From NCBI GenBank assembly GCA_910589415.1, contig OU342630.1, positions 71,606,186 to 71,670,185 on the forward strand: a DNA stretch of 64,000 nucleotides, given 5' to 3'. Below, one piece after another: positions 44,358-55,274 of the stretch (position 1 is its first letter; each line of letters begins with the position of its first letter). This stretch comes from Malachius bipustulatus. Lineage: Eukaryota; Arthropoda; Insecta; Coleoptera; Melyridae. The translations under genes and the position numbers were made by a program. A model generated the notes under the pieces. That model ran no database searches. It saw only the letters and a list, made by a program, of their open reading frames with translations, and was not told the origin of the DNA.

Positions 44358-45092
44358 TGGGACGGACCTACCTCTCATGCATGATATCCAGAATAATTTT
44401 CTTTCTTTATTTGCGTTAGGTACTATTAGACGCTATTATGTGAAGAATTCATTGACCTTTTTGTTGAATATATTATTCATGACGTGAAATTGTCCCTTCG
44501 TTATACCCCAAATTACTTTGATGCATATCAAGTAAAGTTCCTTTGTCATTCGTTGCTTACATTAATGATTTCAAAAAGTCAAATTTTACATGTCTATACG
44601 ACTGGCTATGAACTTTTATAAACTTTAAAATTTAGGTTTATTGAGGTTTTTATACTGAGGTTTAATTTACAAAGAGTAATAGTTGAACATACTTTTCCTT
44701 GCGTGAGTTATTATTGAGCTATTTTAGAAACTCTTTCTCTGACAACAAAAAATATAAATCTGTACAGTAATTTTGAAGCGTATTAATAATGAACATGATA
44801 TTGCACTTCTCATATTACATGGTAAAAGGATAACGTTCGTGACGACTATCATGTCCATGACTGTTTAGACAAAAATATAGATTTTCCAACTTCATCAAAT
44901 GCTATTTAATCTTGCGCCATAAGACTTGTTGAACAAGTATCAGGTTAGCAAGGATGTGCATGCGAAACTAGCAGTACTTTTTGGTTACACTTGTAATAGT
45001 TTTTGTCTGAATTGTATAGCTATTGGACGATAGATTTTAGATCACACTTATTATCAAATAATCAATTACTCACTCAATCAATTAATCATTCA
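44358..45092. other. intergenic stretch, nothing recognised
   Basis: AT-rich DNA between the tandem-array element and the AATC microsatellite. I see no gene, inverted repeat or transposon signature. Confidence 0.5.
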
Positions 45093-45097
45093 ATCAC

Positions 45098-45162
<65 letters not shown>
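45093..45162. repeat. (AATC)n microsatellite
   Basis: About 17 units of the tetranucleotide AATC run from 45093 to 45162, with one interruption (AATAAATC) near the end. Imperfect units extend some 35 bp upstream. It is a plain tetranucleotide microsatellite. Confidence 0.97.
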
Positions 45163-45489
45163 TTTTGCGCCACTTTTGGTGATTATCAGTCATATCTGGC
45201 GTTATGACCGTCGTCATCAGGCCATTGGGGATAGTTCATGTCCAGGAACTCGGTAGCCGCCTCTCTCGCATTGCCCTTTTTTATGGCCAATCTTCTCTTC
45301 TACACATTACGTGTCCAAACCAAAGTAAATGGGTTTTTCGTAAAAAAAAAGAATTGCCCGCCCAATTTTAGGTTCCTATAATGAAATGTGTCTCCGGCAG
45401 CTAATCAGAAAAATACCAAAAAGTAAAAGTATAGGGCTTTCCATTAAGGGCGCTTGAACTTTGAACTTAAATTATTATTATTTTATTTG

Positions 45490-46600
45490 AAAGACTATTC
45501 GATTACACTATGAATGGAATATAACGTCGGCCAAATAGCCGTCGCGACGCCGCTGATGAGCGCGTATCCGAGAGCTCAAATTTCCGATAACTCGACTGCA
45601 TAAATCGCGGTTGATTTGATATCATTGATGGCATTGATATGATGACCTTTTAGGCATCAATCGTCTGCGTCTTGTTCGCCTTTCGCCATCAATCGTCTTA
45701 ACTAGCCCCACTAGAAAAAGTCTAATGGCGTTAAATCACACAATCTCTGGCCAGTTGACGTCGCTTAAACACGAGATAACCATGCCGTCGAATTTTTCAT
45801 GTAAATCATCCAATAATGTTACATGCGATGTTACAGGCGCTGTCTTGCTGAAACCTTGTGTTGTTGAGATCCATATCTTCCAATTGAGGCTACAAAAATT
45901 TCTTATCACGACCTGTACCACAAATAGGTAGTTTATGTTATTTGCCTGTACGTCTCGCCGGTAACAGTTACGGCGACGCCAGCTTCATTTTCGGGCCAAT
46001 GAAGAACTAATGAGCCAATGACTCTGAGTAATGAATAGCAATTCACACCAGACTGTGACTACTTCCAGATGCATTTGCATTTGATGGGCCTCACGTTGAT
46101 GATATCTCCCCAAATGCGACATTTCTGTTTGTTAACATATCGCATTCATCCGAAAATGGGTCCTGGCGGTGAATTTAATATTTTCTTTCTTAAATCGGGG
46201 TCCAGTTCCAACTGTTCCATTTCCCAGTCTGTTATTTCTCGACGGTTTCTACCATAGTTGACCTTTAATTCCTGAGTCAACTAAATTTTGTACGGGTCCA
46301 GGCCCAAGTCCTGATGCAAAATACGCCTAAGTAGTAGAGGTCTGCGAAAGGCAAAGTTATTGGGTGCGATGAGGAATTGAATGTCTCGAGCTATCCTACA
46401 CACTCTTGTTAGCCGCAGCAATGTTTTTTCCAGACCCTGGCCTCACAATACGACGACGTATGGGTCCTGTTTGATTGTTGACTGAACCGATAATTCAAAT
46501 TTGTCCACCAAACGACGAATAGTCGACTCAACAGGACAATCATGTGCACCGTTTTTGTTGACAATCGACCAAAAGCGGGTACGGCTGACATGTTACGCGT
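45490..46600 (-). pseudogene. IS630-related transposase, near full-length but dead
   Basis: On the minus strand, with stops and frameshifts, the order is complete. SFWSIVNKNGAHDCPVESTI then RRLVDKFELS (N-terminal helix-turn-helix region, about 46575) comes first. RRILHQDLGLDPYKI then LTQELK follows at about 46320. Next comes WEMEQLELDPDLRKKILNS, where the first catalytic Asp motif SDEAHF is replaced by SPPGPIF. Then YVNKQKCRIWGD, ENEAGVAVTVTGETYRQ, and CDLTPLDFF followed by an in-frame stop (about 45735), near the third acidic residue. The C-terminus fades near 45490 (LADVIFHS-like). Loss of catalytic residues and several stops rule out activity. It lies tail-to-head against a mariner fossil. 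Confidence 0.82.
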
Positions 46601-46639
46601 GTCTTGAGTTTCATAAAAAAATCCGGCTGAATTTTTGGG

Positions 46640-47200
46640 AAGCTAAATTTTGTCGATGAAACCTGGATCCAACAGCATACTCTCCAGACCAAACATCAGT
46701 CAATGTAGTGTATCGAGGTGACAGAACCAACTCCGAAGAAAGCGAAAGTCGTTCTTTATGCGGGAAAAGTGATTGAAACAGTTTTTTGTGGCAGCTGGGA
46801 TTGTGGGATTATTATTATTGAGTACCTTCAGAAAAGTGAAACCATCAACGCAATTAGGCTGCGTTCCTGAATCGGTTGAAGGCCAACATCAAGAAAAACG
46901 ATCACACTTGACCATTTCACCAGGAAATCGCTCAGGTGCATACGTGGATAAACCGAAATTCGAATTGCTTCTCCATCTACATTATTCATCCGATCTAGCT
47001 TCCATTGATATTTTATTTATATCCAAATTTGAAAAAAATTCTCGGGGGGAAAAATATGGCAACTGCTGAGGTGGAAAGCGGTGTAGAACGGTATTTTTTG
47101 GGTTTCCCCAAAGAATTATTTCTTGCGGTTTGGAGAGTTGAGAAAAGCATTTGACCAAAAAAGTATTGAGTTAAGAGGAGACCATGTCCAGAAATTAATT
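46640..47200 (+). pseudogene. mariner transposase fossil (C-terminal two-thirds)
   Basis: The plus strand reads KFVDETWIQQHTLQTKHQS (mariner DETW motif with the first catalytic Asp). It continues PTPKKAKVVLYAGKVIETVF, IIIIEYLQKSETINA, a degenerate DN-A-H region, and ends with FGELRKAFDQK..IELRGDHVQK, the usual mariner C-terminus. Multiple frameshifts are present. The N-terminal DNA-binding part is missing where it meets the IS630 fossil on the other strand. A CGACCCTCGTA end at about 47260 may be the remains of its terminal repeat. Confidence 0.85.
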
Positions 47201-47559
47201 TCGTTTTGGCACAAAAGCTGTGTTTTTCTTCCAAAGGCCCGAAACTTTTCAAACGACCCTCGTACTACAAAGTCAAAATTTGAAAGTTGTACTTGCACAC
47301 ATTGTACACTTCACAAAACGATGATCTCAAAAAAAAAAAAAGATATTCCATTGTCGACAACATGAAGAAAAAAAACTAAAGTTGTTTACAGTTATTGAAT
47401 TTTTTCAGACAATCTGAAAATGTAATAATAACATACAGGTTGTCCCATTCAAATAAGGAAGTTGATGTCTGCTTCCGGTATAACCGGAAATGATATAGGG
47501 TTGTAAATATTTTAGTTCAGTTCGTCGAATCATATACAACATTTTTAAAACAACAGATG

Positions 47560-48360
47560 GCAACGAACGTTATTGTCTTTGGCGATATCTTTGAAACAAA
47601 AAAAGATATCAAAAATCGCAAAAAAATTACATGGGTAATACGGAAGGGGGATCAAAAAGACGTCAGAAATAACTCACTCCCATATAAAATTTTAATGGCA
47701 ACTTCCTGCTTGTGATACATCATTGAAAAGCCCTTGAAAAATTATTTCCGGCGGTATATCAAACAAAGTAACAAAATACTTTTTTAATATATTTACACAG
47801 ATTTCATTTCAAAGAAAAAATACCTTATGAATTTTTTAGAGACAAAAACATTTTCAAAATAGTTTCCATTTTTGGTTTATTAAATAATATAGTCTATTTT
47901 GGAACTCTTGCCGCACCCTTTCGAATGTCTCTGATGTCTGAGATCGACAATCATCCAACAAAAAAGATCTATTGGAGTCAATTTAGGTGATCTAGCCATT
48001 TACTTGGTCCTCTTCTACTATTACATTGATAAGTGATAATGTTTATTCAGCCATTTCCTGACCCCTCGATACCTGAGCCACCATGGTCTCCCCCAATATA
48101 AGGATGGGGGAGATTCCACCCACCCAATTTATAACTAGGGGTGGGTGGAACTTTAAGGATTGATGGAGTAGTTACGTATTTTCCCCCTCCGTATTACCCA
48201 AACTTATTCTTGCGATTTTGATTTTTTTTTCAAAGATATTACCCCGATAGAAATGGCAACTTTCAAAAATGTCACCCCGTATGTACAAATTTTCAAACTT
48301 CTAACCCAATTATTTTTTCATTTATGAATGACCTAAGCTTCTTGCGCAGCACCCTGTATA
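47560..48360. repeat. ~800-bp degenerate foldback ending GCACCCTGTATA
   Basis: GGCAACGAACGTTATTG..GGCGATATCTTTGAAACAAAAAAAG and ATGGGTAATACGGAAGGGGG (47566-47655) are mirrored at 48182-48265 as CCCCCTCCGTATTACCCA and TTTTTTTTCAAAGATATTACCCCGATAGAAATGGCAAC. The right tip (TTCATTTATGAATGACCTAAG..GCAGCACCCTGTATA) has its reverse-complement relative at about 3398-3440. A small GGGGGAGATTCCACCC/GGGTGGGTGGAAC hairpin sits at 48106-48150. Confidence 0.7.
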
Positions 48361-50343
48361 TTGATCGTGATATTTCTATCATGACATGTCTGATGAATCT
48401 GCTCCAGAACTAAATACATTTTCTAAAAGAGTATTTGACGAACATTTCATGGACAAACTTGATGTCTTATATACGTACTACTAGTAAAAATTACTTAGAA
48501 ATCTTGAATTATGATAGATGGCTTAACGTTTCAATACAAACACAAAATTTGCCAAGTTATCAGATGGTCTGTTAATCAGAAAACGGTATTCGAAGTAAAC
48601 CAAAATACCTGAGATTTTTTTCAAAAATTGCTTGGTTGCCTAAATGAAACAGAATTAGCTTTTCAATGAATAATTAGGTAAATACTTTTCAACCTTGTGC
48701 ATCAAGAATTCTATAAAATTCTGGTTTCTTTATAACGTTTGCATATACATAGTTTTATGGTTCTTTAATCGAAACATGAGATTTAATTTTTGGAATAACC
48801 ACACTCGCTTTATTTCGCTGGGAATTTCAACCATTCAATTAGCTCATCTGAGTAGTCCGAAAAATCTGGGTGTCTCTATCTGATTCTTCAGTGTCGCTAA
48901 CTTACTCCTGTTATTGAATACCTCAGGGTTTTTCTTAGGATTAACGTGTGTATGATGTTGACGAGGATGCAGGAAAAGTCAAATCAATAACATTTCGGAC
49001 GCAATTAAATAAACTTACCTCTTAGTATATAGTGCTGAATCATTTAGTAAATTTGTTTGTATCCAATAGTATCAAAGAGATTGAATACTGGAACTGGATA
49101 CCTACGTAATAATTCCTATGCATTTCTATTTATGTTTGCTTTATATTAGCAACAATAAAATTTACCATTTTACGTATGAAATTTAACAGTTAATTGGAAA
49201 AACCATTAAAATCTTGGAAAATCGAATATTTTCTGGTCAATGTGATCGATTAAAATTATTGTGTATAACCTGATGTGCTATAGCGTAGCAGGCAAAGTAT
49301 AAAAAATTTAAACTTTTTTCGCAACAGCCTTTATTTTTTGTTACAACTTTAACATTATGGAGATGACATCTCAGGTGCCTCCCATGAACAGGTAGTGCTG
49401 AACTATTTCCCTTATTTAAATAAACAGATGAATTTTCTGTTCATAGTTAAAAGAATTTATTCCGAATTAAATAGAGGTCATGAATAAGAATTGGAAACAA
49501 ATCAACATTCAAAATTCTATGCAGAATGTAGTAAACCGGAAAGACAATACTTGTTTGCATACTAAAGATTTATTAAATCCTTCCTTAAATTCAGCACCTT
49601 TTTACTTATCAAAAAGAGTTGATGGAAATTAACGGGTGACTCACAAAGACGAAGTAGATAAAAGAACCCTTAAGAGGTGTGTGCTAAATTAGCATATTAA
49701 AAATTAAAATAGTAAAACTTGTGTTGTAATTACCGATATTGTAATAAGACTTTGTTGCAATTGAAATAAGCAGTTGATCTCACATTATGCAACTTATGCA
49801 AATAAATAAATTCATATCAAAGTATGCGGCCTTGCAGGAGAGACATAATTTTTTTATATTTTTTCAACAATACATACAGGGTGACACATAATAGCACACA
49901 TTAATAATAAAAGTTTGGATTCTCCGAAATAGCATTTTTATCAAATCTTATATTTTTTTCTTTTTCAAATGAAAAGACTCATGGAACTCTTTGAACATCG
50001 TTTGTGAGGGAAAAAAGGTTTCACTTTGCATATCTCGATATATTCTTATCTGACGCCTTCCAAATTACTGCAGTCTGTTGGGGAATTCAATGTCCGACTA
50101 GTCTATTATTTGACAATAATGACAATGTTTCAAGATATGTTAAGTGAGAAAGAACATCCTAGGGCGGTTGTAGATCTATGTCTGTTTGTGTCGCTTGATT
50201 ACCTCACTGACAACTAGACGTCAATCATCAAAAAACATAAACGAACTCAAGTGTTCCATTTTCCGTCAGATCCAACAATTTTAATAAATTCAAATTAAAT
50301 AGATTTTAGATTTAAATTATAAAACTCACGGACATTAAACAAT
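48361..50343. other. intergenic stretch, nothing recognised
   Basis: AT-rich DNA with only short frames that have no family signature. A repeat-end motif (CATACAGGGTGACACATAATAGCACAC) lies at about 49874 without a visible mirrored partner nearby. No gene can be supported. Confidence 0.45.
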
Positions 50344-50352
50344 TTAGGCACC

Positions 50353-50584
50353 ATAGGGAGCCGGAAATGGTTTGGGGGCTTAGAGGTGCAGCCTACTAAG
50401 CCGTTGAACTGATGCGAACTAAGTTCGATTCCCAGTCTTGCTCTGGATGTCTATGACGTCTATTCTACCATTTATTTGGTTTACTTGAAGTTGGGTAGAA
50501 AGTAAGTTCTCAAAGCCTATAATTGCTGTTGTAGTGGAGCGGCTTTCTCTTACCTACATTGTTAAGACCGTTCCCTCCTTTTTT
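50353..50584 (+). mobile_element. tRNA-derived SINE, ~230 bp
   Basis: The head carries a polymerase III-like A box (TGGGGGCTTAGAGG) and B box (AAGTTCGATTCCCAG). A body follows, then the 3' domain AGTGGAGCGGCTTTCTCTTACCTACATTGTTAAGACCG and a T-rich end. A 9-bp near-identical direct repeat (TTAGGCACC at 50344, TTAAGCACC at 50585) fits a target-site duplication. The 3' domain is shared with the 2.0-kb retroposon at 51481-53483 (AGTGGAGCGACTATGTCTTACCTACACAGTTAAGACCG), which places both in one SINE 3'-end family. Confidence 0.72.
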
Positions 50585-50868
50585 TTAAGCACCTTGGGCG
50601 TTTTGATGACATATCCTCGGTTGACGTCCATCGTAGAAAGACGTAATGAAAACACATTGAGTAAATAAACAGATGCTCTTAACTTACCATTATCTATAGA
50701 ATCGAAATGTGATATCAAAATAATTGTACTTTTGCACTGAAAAGACCAAGGACGTAGCACGATTTTTTTCTAGGGGGGGCGTGGTCCCAGTGGATATTAT
50801 AGCATAAGGTGAAGGGGATCTTAAAAAAGAGGCGAATTTAAAAAGAGAATAGGGGGTCCTTCTCAAAA

Positions 50869-50934
50869 CAGCACTTGAATAAATTAAATTTCCCAGCACT
50901 TGAATAAATTAAATTTCTCAGCACTTGAATAAAT
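50869..50934. repeat. three tandem copies of a ~26-bp unit
   Basis: The unit CAGCACTTGAATAAATTAAATTTC(C/T) occurs three times in direct succession, the last truncated to CAGCACTTGAATAAATAA. It is a local minisatellite with no evident function. Confidence 0.9.
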
Positions 50935-51637
50935 AAGCCGCTCTCGTTATTAAATATAAATCAAATTGTTATTGACAGCTTTCCTTAATAGACCAAGCAA
51001 ATAGAGGTTTTTTCTTGACAAAAATAATAAAGAAATACCACCGGTGCTATCGCACGCGGAAAAGTCGCCAGATCCTAACCGCATAGTTTCCTACTCAAGT
51101 TTACCATTTCCTTTTTTTTTCATTGAGTAGCACTTTAGTGCAAAAAATCTTATGTTTGTATTTTTGCTTGTAAAATGAAAACTGAGAGGGCAATCTGAAT
51201 GGTCCCGATAGACGAATTGTACAGAATTGAAATTCGAAGAAAATGAGAGCCGAAACAACCTCATCGGTTCATTATTAGGGTAGAAAAAAATATATTTTAC
51301 AAAAATTTGTTACGTCTCAATTTATTGAAACGTAGTTTTCAAAAACGCAAAGGAAACGTAGTTTTCTTTACGAGATAGTCGATATTTATAGGTACTTCCT
51401 GCATGTGTGCAAAGCCCAGACGCTGTCGGATAGTTCTAGTCGGATAGATCACTAGTACCTAATTGGAATCACAAATTCTTTTTTTTTTTTTATTTTTTAA
51501 TAAAGAGGGAGCATCGGTCTTAACTGTGTAGGTAAGACATAGTCGCTCCACTCTGGTAATTTGGCTTCGAGACGAACTCATTAGCCACAGACACTTCTAT
51601 ATAATATATTTCCTTATAAACGTTCGATCGCTTGTTT

Positions 51638-53366
51638 TTAGTGTATTTTTTAATAAAAAAATACACTATTGAGGACGACATCACTTTTCGAAAATCACCC
51701 AAACTCATCAAATGTCCACCGATCATGACCCCCAGATCACGAAAAAGTGGTTTTCCAAAATTCACCTGCCCACGATATATATATATTTATATATATATTT
51801 ATATATTTCTCCAAAAACGCGAAATTTCGATTTTCAAAACGCTCCTGTAGCTTTATCTTTAAAGATTAGTGAACGAAATTTTGGATCCTTTCAAAACGTT
51901 GGAATGATGTTAGATTTTCGTTGAAAAAATTTCCAAAAGTCGAGTCACTTCTACAGGGTGTCCCTTCAAAATTCCCGCAAGCCGGTTCTTGTGGTATCAT
52001 TTCAGGTCGCAGTTTTCAATCTAGGAGGCTGAAATTTTTGTGGGAGTAAGATATCCACAAGGAGTGGTCTGGTATTGCACTTGAGCAAAATCGGCCAAGC
52101 CGTTTCAAAATGGCAGCCATTTGAATTTTTTGAAAATTTGCTATTTTTTGAGCCCCTGTATGAGCAAGATGGCAATAAAACTTTGAAATAAAATTAACAA
52201 GATTGGAAGAAAACTATTTGAAATTTGAATTAAAGCAATAAAATTGGCATTATTTATATTAATAAGCCAGTGGCGTGGGTAGGAAAAGGGTAAAAATGTC
52301 TAAATTTCTATAACCGTTTATGAGTTCATTTTTAAAGAAATTGAACTGAAATTTTCACAGTAGGTAAGTACACTAATATCCTTTAACCCTTAAAAGTTTC
52401 AAGAAGTAAATAAGAAAAATGACGGAGATATAAATATTTTTTTTCATATGATGTTTATTTCTTTAAAATTTTAAAACCGCTGCTGTAGCATCATATTTAA
52501 GGATTAGTGAACGAAATTTTTTACCCTTGTGAAACTTCGAAATGACATTTGATTTTCGTAAAAAAATTTTCCTAAAGCTGCGTTACTTCTACAGGGTGTC
52601 CCTCCAAATTAAAAACAAAAACCGTCTATGAGGCACGGTTTCTGATCGCAGTTTTCAATCTAGGGGGCTGAAATTTTTTTATGAGATAGCCGCAAGGAGC
52701 GTCTGGTTCTGTATTTGAGTAAAATCGAGCCGTTTCAAAATGGCGGCCTTTTCAATTTTAGAAAAAATTGCCAAAATTTGAACCCCTATACCTACCTACC
52801 TATAAGCAAGTTAGAAAAACAAATTAACACGATTGGAAGAAAATTATTTTAAATTTGAGTTAATGCAGTAAAATTTGCATATTTTTCATTAATAAGCCAG
52901 TGGCGTGGGTAGGAAAAGGGTAAAAATGGCTAAATTTCTATAACCGTTTATTAGCCTTTTTTGAAGGAGTTGAGCTGAAGTTTTTCCAGTAGACAGTTTT
53001 AACATGATGTTTATTCCTCTAAAATTTCAAATTTTCGGTTTTCAAAATTCCCCTTTCACTTTTTGCGAATTTATTAAAGGCAGTGTAAAGAATAGTATTT
53101 TTTAAGTAAAGTTAGCCAGTGGCGGACACAGGAAAAGGAAAAAAAATTAAATTTGCCAATTTTTTTTTATTTTGTTAAATTTAAAAATCCATTCTAAGGG
53201 ACGTTTTCAAACTAAATGAAATGAAATTTTCTCAGTAAACCACTACGCTAATATGACCTGACTATGGAAAATTTCAGAAATCCCATTTAAAAAGCGGTGA
53301 AAATATTCATAATTGAATCGCATAAAAATACACTATTTCTGCGATTGATGCGCAAGAAGGTTTTTT
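51638..53366 (-). mobile_element. unclassified 1.86-kb dispersed repeat, copy 2 (inside the SINE)
   Basis: This is the reverse-complement counterpart of 36375-38236, clearly homologous throughout and with the same two ~640-bp units (GCCAGTGGCGTGGGTAGGAAAAGGG at 52266 and 52901; ACAGGGTGTCCC at 51954 and 52592). It is ~130 bp shorter, mostly because of one internal deletion near 53000 and a shorter TA microsatellite. It carries the same terminal hairpin (AGTGTATTTTTTAATAAAAAAATACACT) at its plus-strand left end. Homology stops sharply at both edges, which define the element. Confidence 0.8.
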
Positions 53367-53399
53367 ACTTTTCACAGACATTCGAAAATGAATCTGAAA

Positions 53400-53483
53400 A
53401 GTAAAGCGGGCCGAGGTGAGTTTCGAACCCGCGATCTATGGCTTCGTGAGCCAGCGGAGAACCACTAGGCCACGCAAGTCACT
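53400..53483 (-). other. tRNA-like head of the retroposon (not a functional tRNA)
   Basis: The minus strand shows an A box, the pairable arm GGCT..AGCC and a strong B box. However, the anticodon arm cannot form a 5-bp stem with a 7-base loop, and there is no acceptor-stem complement, so it is a decayed tRNA-derived promoter. It lies exactly inside the target-site duplication, as expected for the transcribed 5' end of a SINE. Confidence 0.7.
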
Positions 53484-53571
53484 AATCACAAATTCTTCAT
53501 ATCATATTTTTAGCGAGCTTGGATGCTCTGAAGGTCGTCTAATTCGAGTTTATCAAACATCTACCGTGTGT

Positions 53572-54319
53572 CCCCGGATAGGTGAAACGACTCTTATAAA
53601 AGACAAAAATTTTTTGATTTCAATTTTAATTTTTTGGGGTTCATTATTTTTTAGCCCTGCTTGGCTAAAGAATAATTTCTAACAAAATTTTAGTTTTGAA
53701 AAATCAAGCATGCCTTGGAAATTTCCAAGAAACCGGTTTTTCTGTTGGGTAAAGTGCCTTTTATGTGGCAAAAACGACAAAATGTTATTTGAAAAAATTG
53801 TTCAGAATCAACATTTAGGTCCCTATACCAAATTTCAAAATCATAGATCATTTTTATTTTTTTTCATTTATTTTAATGTTAATTTCACAAATCAAAGAAT
53901 TTCATAATTTGAAACAATGACTGCCATGGAAAAACCAAATTGTACCCATAGCAATAGCAATTTGTTAATATCAGTCTTTGTTACAAATAAAATTCTTTGA
54001 TTTGTGAAATAAACATAAAAGTAAATGTAAAAGATCAAAGTTGGCCTATGATTTGAAATTTGGTATACAGAGCTAAATGTTGATTCTGAAAAACTTTTTC
54101 AAATAACATTTTGTCGTATTTGCTACATAAAAGGCACTTTACTCAACAGAAAAACCGGTTTCTTGGAAATTTCCAAGGCATGCTTGATTTTTCAAAACTA
54201 AAATTTTGTTAGAAATTATTCTTTAGCCAAGCAGGGCTGAACCCCAAAAAATTTAAACTAAAATCAAAAAATTTTTGTCTTTTATAAGAGTCGTTTCACC
54301 TATCCGGGGACACACGGTA
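53572..54319. repeat. 750-bp foldback, TACCGTGTGTCCCCGGATAGGTG ends
   Basis: The arms of about 320 bp mirror through ACCGTGTGTCCCCGGATAGGTGAAACGACTCTTATAAAAGAC, AGCCCTGCTTGGCTAAAGAATAATTTCTAAC, CAAGCATGCCTTGGAAATTTCCAAGAAACCGG and CACAAATCAAAGAAT. The loop centre is near 53920-53970. Divergence between the arms is low to moderate. Plus-strand frames across it are not genes. Confidence 0.9.
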
Positions 54320-54469
54320 TATCTATCGACTATCTCACTAAAACTTAAAAAATGACGACATAACGAATTTTTGAAAAAACGCAATTTGTTCTTTTTTTTG
54401 TGGTTTACTCTCTTAATAATGAACCGATCCGGTTGCTTACGCTTTAATTTTTTTCGTATTTTAATTCTC

Positions 54470-54499
54470 TACAAATTCGTCCATTTGGACGAATTTGTA
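54470..54499. repeat. short perfect hairpin
   Basis: TACAAATTCGTCC, a four-base loop (ATTT), then GGACGAATTTGTA: a 13-bp perfect stem at the tip of the right outer arm. It may be the relic end of the outer foldback. Its role is unknown. Confidence 0.85.
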
Positions 54500-55271
54500 T
54501 TTTATTTTTTTGCTAATTTTTATTTTTTCTATTTACCGTTGGTACCTAACTTCGTTATTATTGAAGTTATCAGATCGGTTAAATGAGCAAAAGTGAAGAA
54601 TTTTTTCCGCGAATTACAGTGCTGAAAACAGAAAAATACTTTAAAATTCATATCATGTGAGATTCCTATTTTTATATCCAAAAATTGCGTTTTTGGGAAT
54701 ATCTCACGACATGAACTTTCAATTGTTTTTCTCTATTCATCACTGTAATACGCGGCAAAGATTCTTCACTTCAATGATTATCTTCTTCACTGATAATTTT
54801 ACAGACTTCAAAGCTCCAATAATAACGAAGTTACTGATGGTGAACAGAAAAAATAAAATATTTATAATAATAATTTATTTAGGTATTTTGAAAAATCATG
54901 AGAAATCATCACAGTTTTTTATTTGGTCAGTGCTGTTAAGCCCCCTTGCTGTCATTTTAGAAGTTCAAAACTATTCCCCAACGATTTTTACGGGCACTTT
55001 CCTTCAGAAAAAATACCTTAGGCTGTACCACGCTTAGTTTCTGAGATATTCCCGGTGACCTTTCTTAATGACTCACCCGTATACAAGTAGGCCTATGCAT
55101 TTAAACAATCATAATCCCATAATCTGTGTTCTCTGGTTGCCTCAAAATTTCGCGAGCTCGGAAAGTCAGGTTTCGATTCAAAATTTTAGCTGGGGTGTCA
55201 CCTGTCACCCCCCTTTGCTATGCTCCTTGAAAAGACAAAGATTGAATGACAGAAATTAATAGTATAATATG
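54500..55271. other. intergenic stretch, nothing recognised
   Basis: AT-rich DNA. The frame at 54657-55037 is Phe/Ile-rich with no recognised domain. A repeat-end motif (GACTCACCCGTATACAAG at about 55070) has no visible mirrored partner. Confidence 0.45.
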
Positions 55272-55274
55272 TAC

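Larger units (their letters stand above)
51481..53483 (-). mobile_element. 2.0-kb tRNA-headed retroposon with 14-bp target-site duplication
   Basis: A perfect 14-bp direct repeat AATCACAAATTCTT flanks it (51467-51480 and 53484-53497). On the minus strand it begins AGTGACTTGCGTGGCCTAGTGG (A box TGGCCTAGTGG) and has B box GGGTTCGAAACTC about 48 bp later. It passes into the second copy of the 1.86-kb repeat (53366-51638), and ends with CTCGAAGCCAAATTACCAGAGTGGAGCGACTATG and CTTACCTACACAGTTAAGACCG. An A-rich tail follows directly against the duplication. Head, 3' domain and tail are those of a SINE. The 1.73-kb middle is foreign, so the simplest reading is a SINE later interrupted by the dispersed repeat. 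Retroposition of the whole composite is the alternative. Confidence 0.85.
51225..54490. repeat. outer degenerate foldback split by later insertions
   Basis: The left block (about 51225-51390) reads ACGAATTGTACAGAATTGAAATTCGAAGAAAATGAGAGCC..CCTCATCGGTTCATTATTAGGG...ACGAGATAGTCGATATTTATA. The right block (about 54325-54490) carries the mirrored TATCGACTATCTCACTA..CTTAATAATGAACCGATCCGGTTG..TTTTAATTCTCTACAAATTCGT. Between them sit two independent elements, the 2.0-kb tRNA-headed retroposon and a 750-bp foldback (53572-54319). The outer element was therefore once about 0.5 kb and was opened up by insertions. Confidence 0.65.

Noticed and set aside
45725..45931. 68-codon plus-strand gene
   Set aside because: It is antisense to the IS630 transposase fossil, whose domain order on the minus strand explains this region.
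53400..53483. functional tRNA gene
   Set aside because: A and B boxes are present, but no proper anticodon arm or acceptor stem forms, and it sits exactly at the 5' end of a duplicated-target retroposon.
54657..55037. 126-codon plus-strand gene
   Set aside because: It is Phe/Ile-rich with AT-driven composition, no motif, and lies in repeat-dense DNA.
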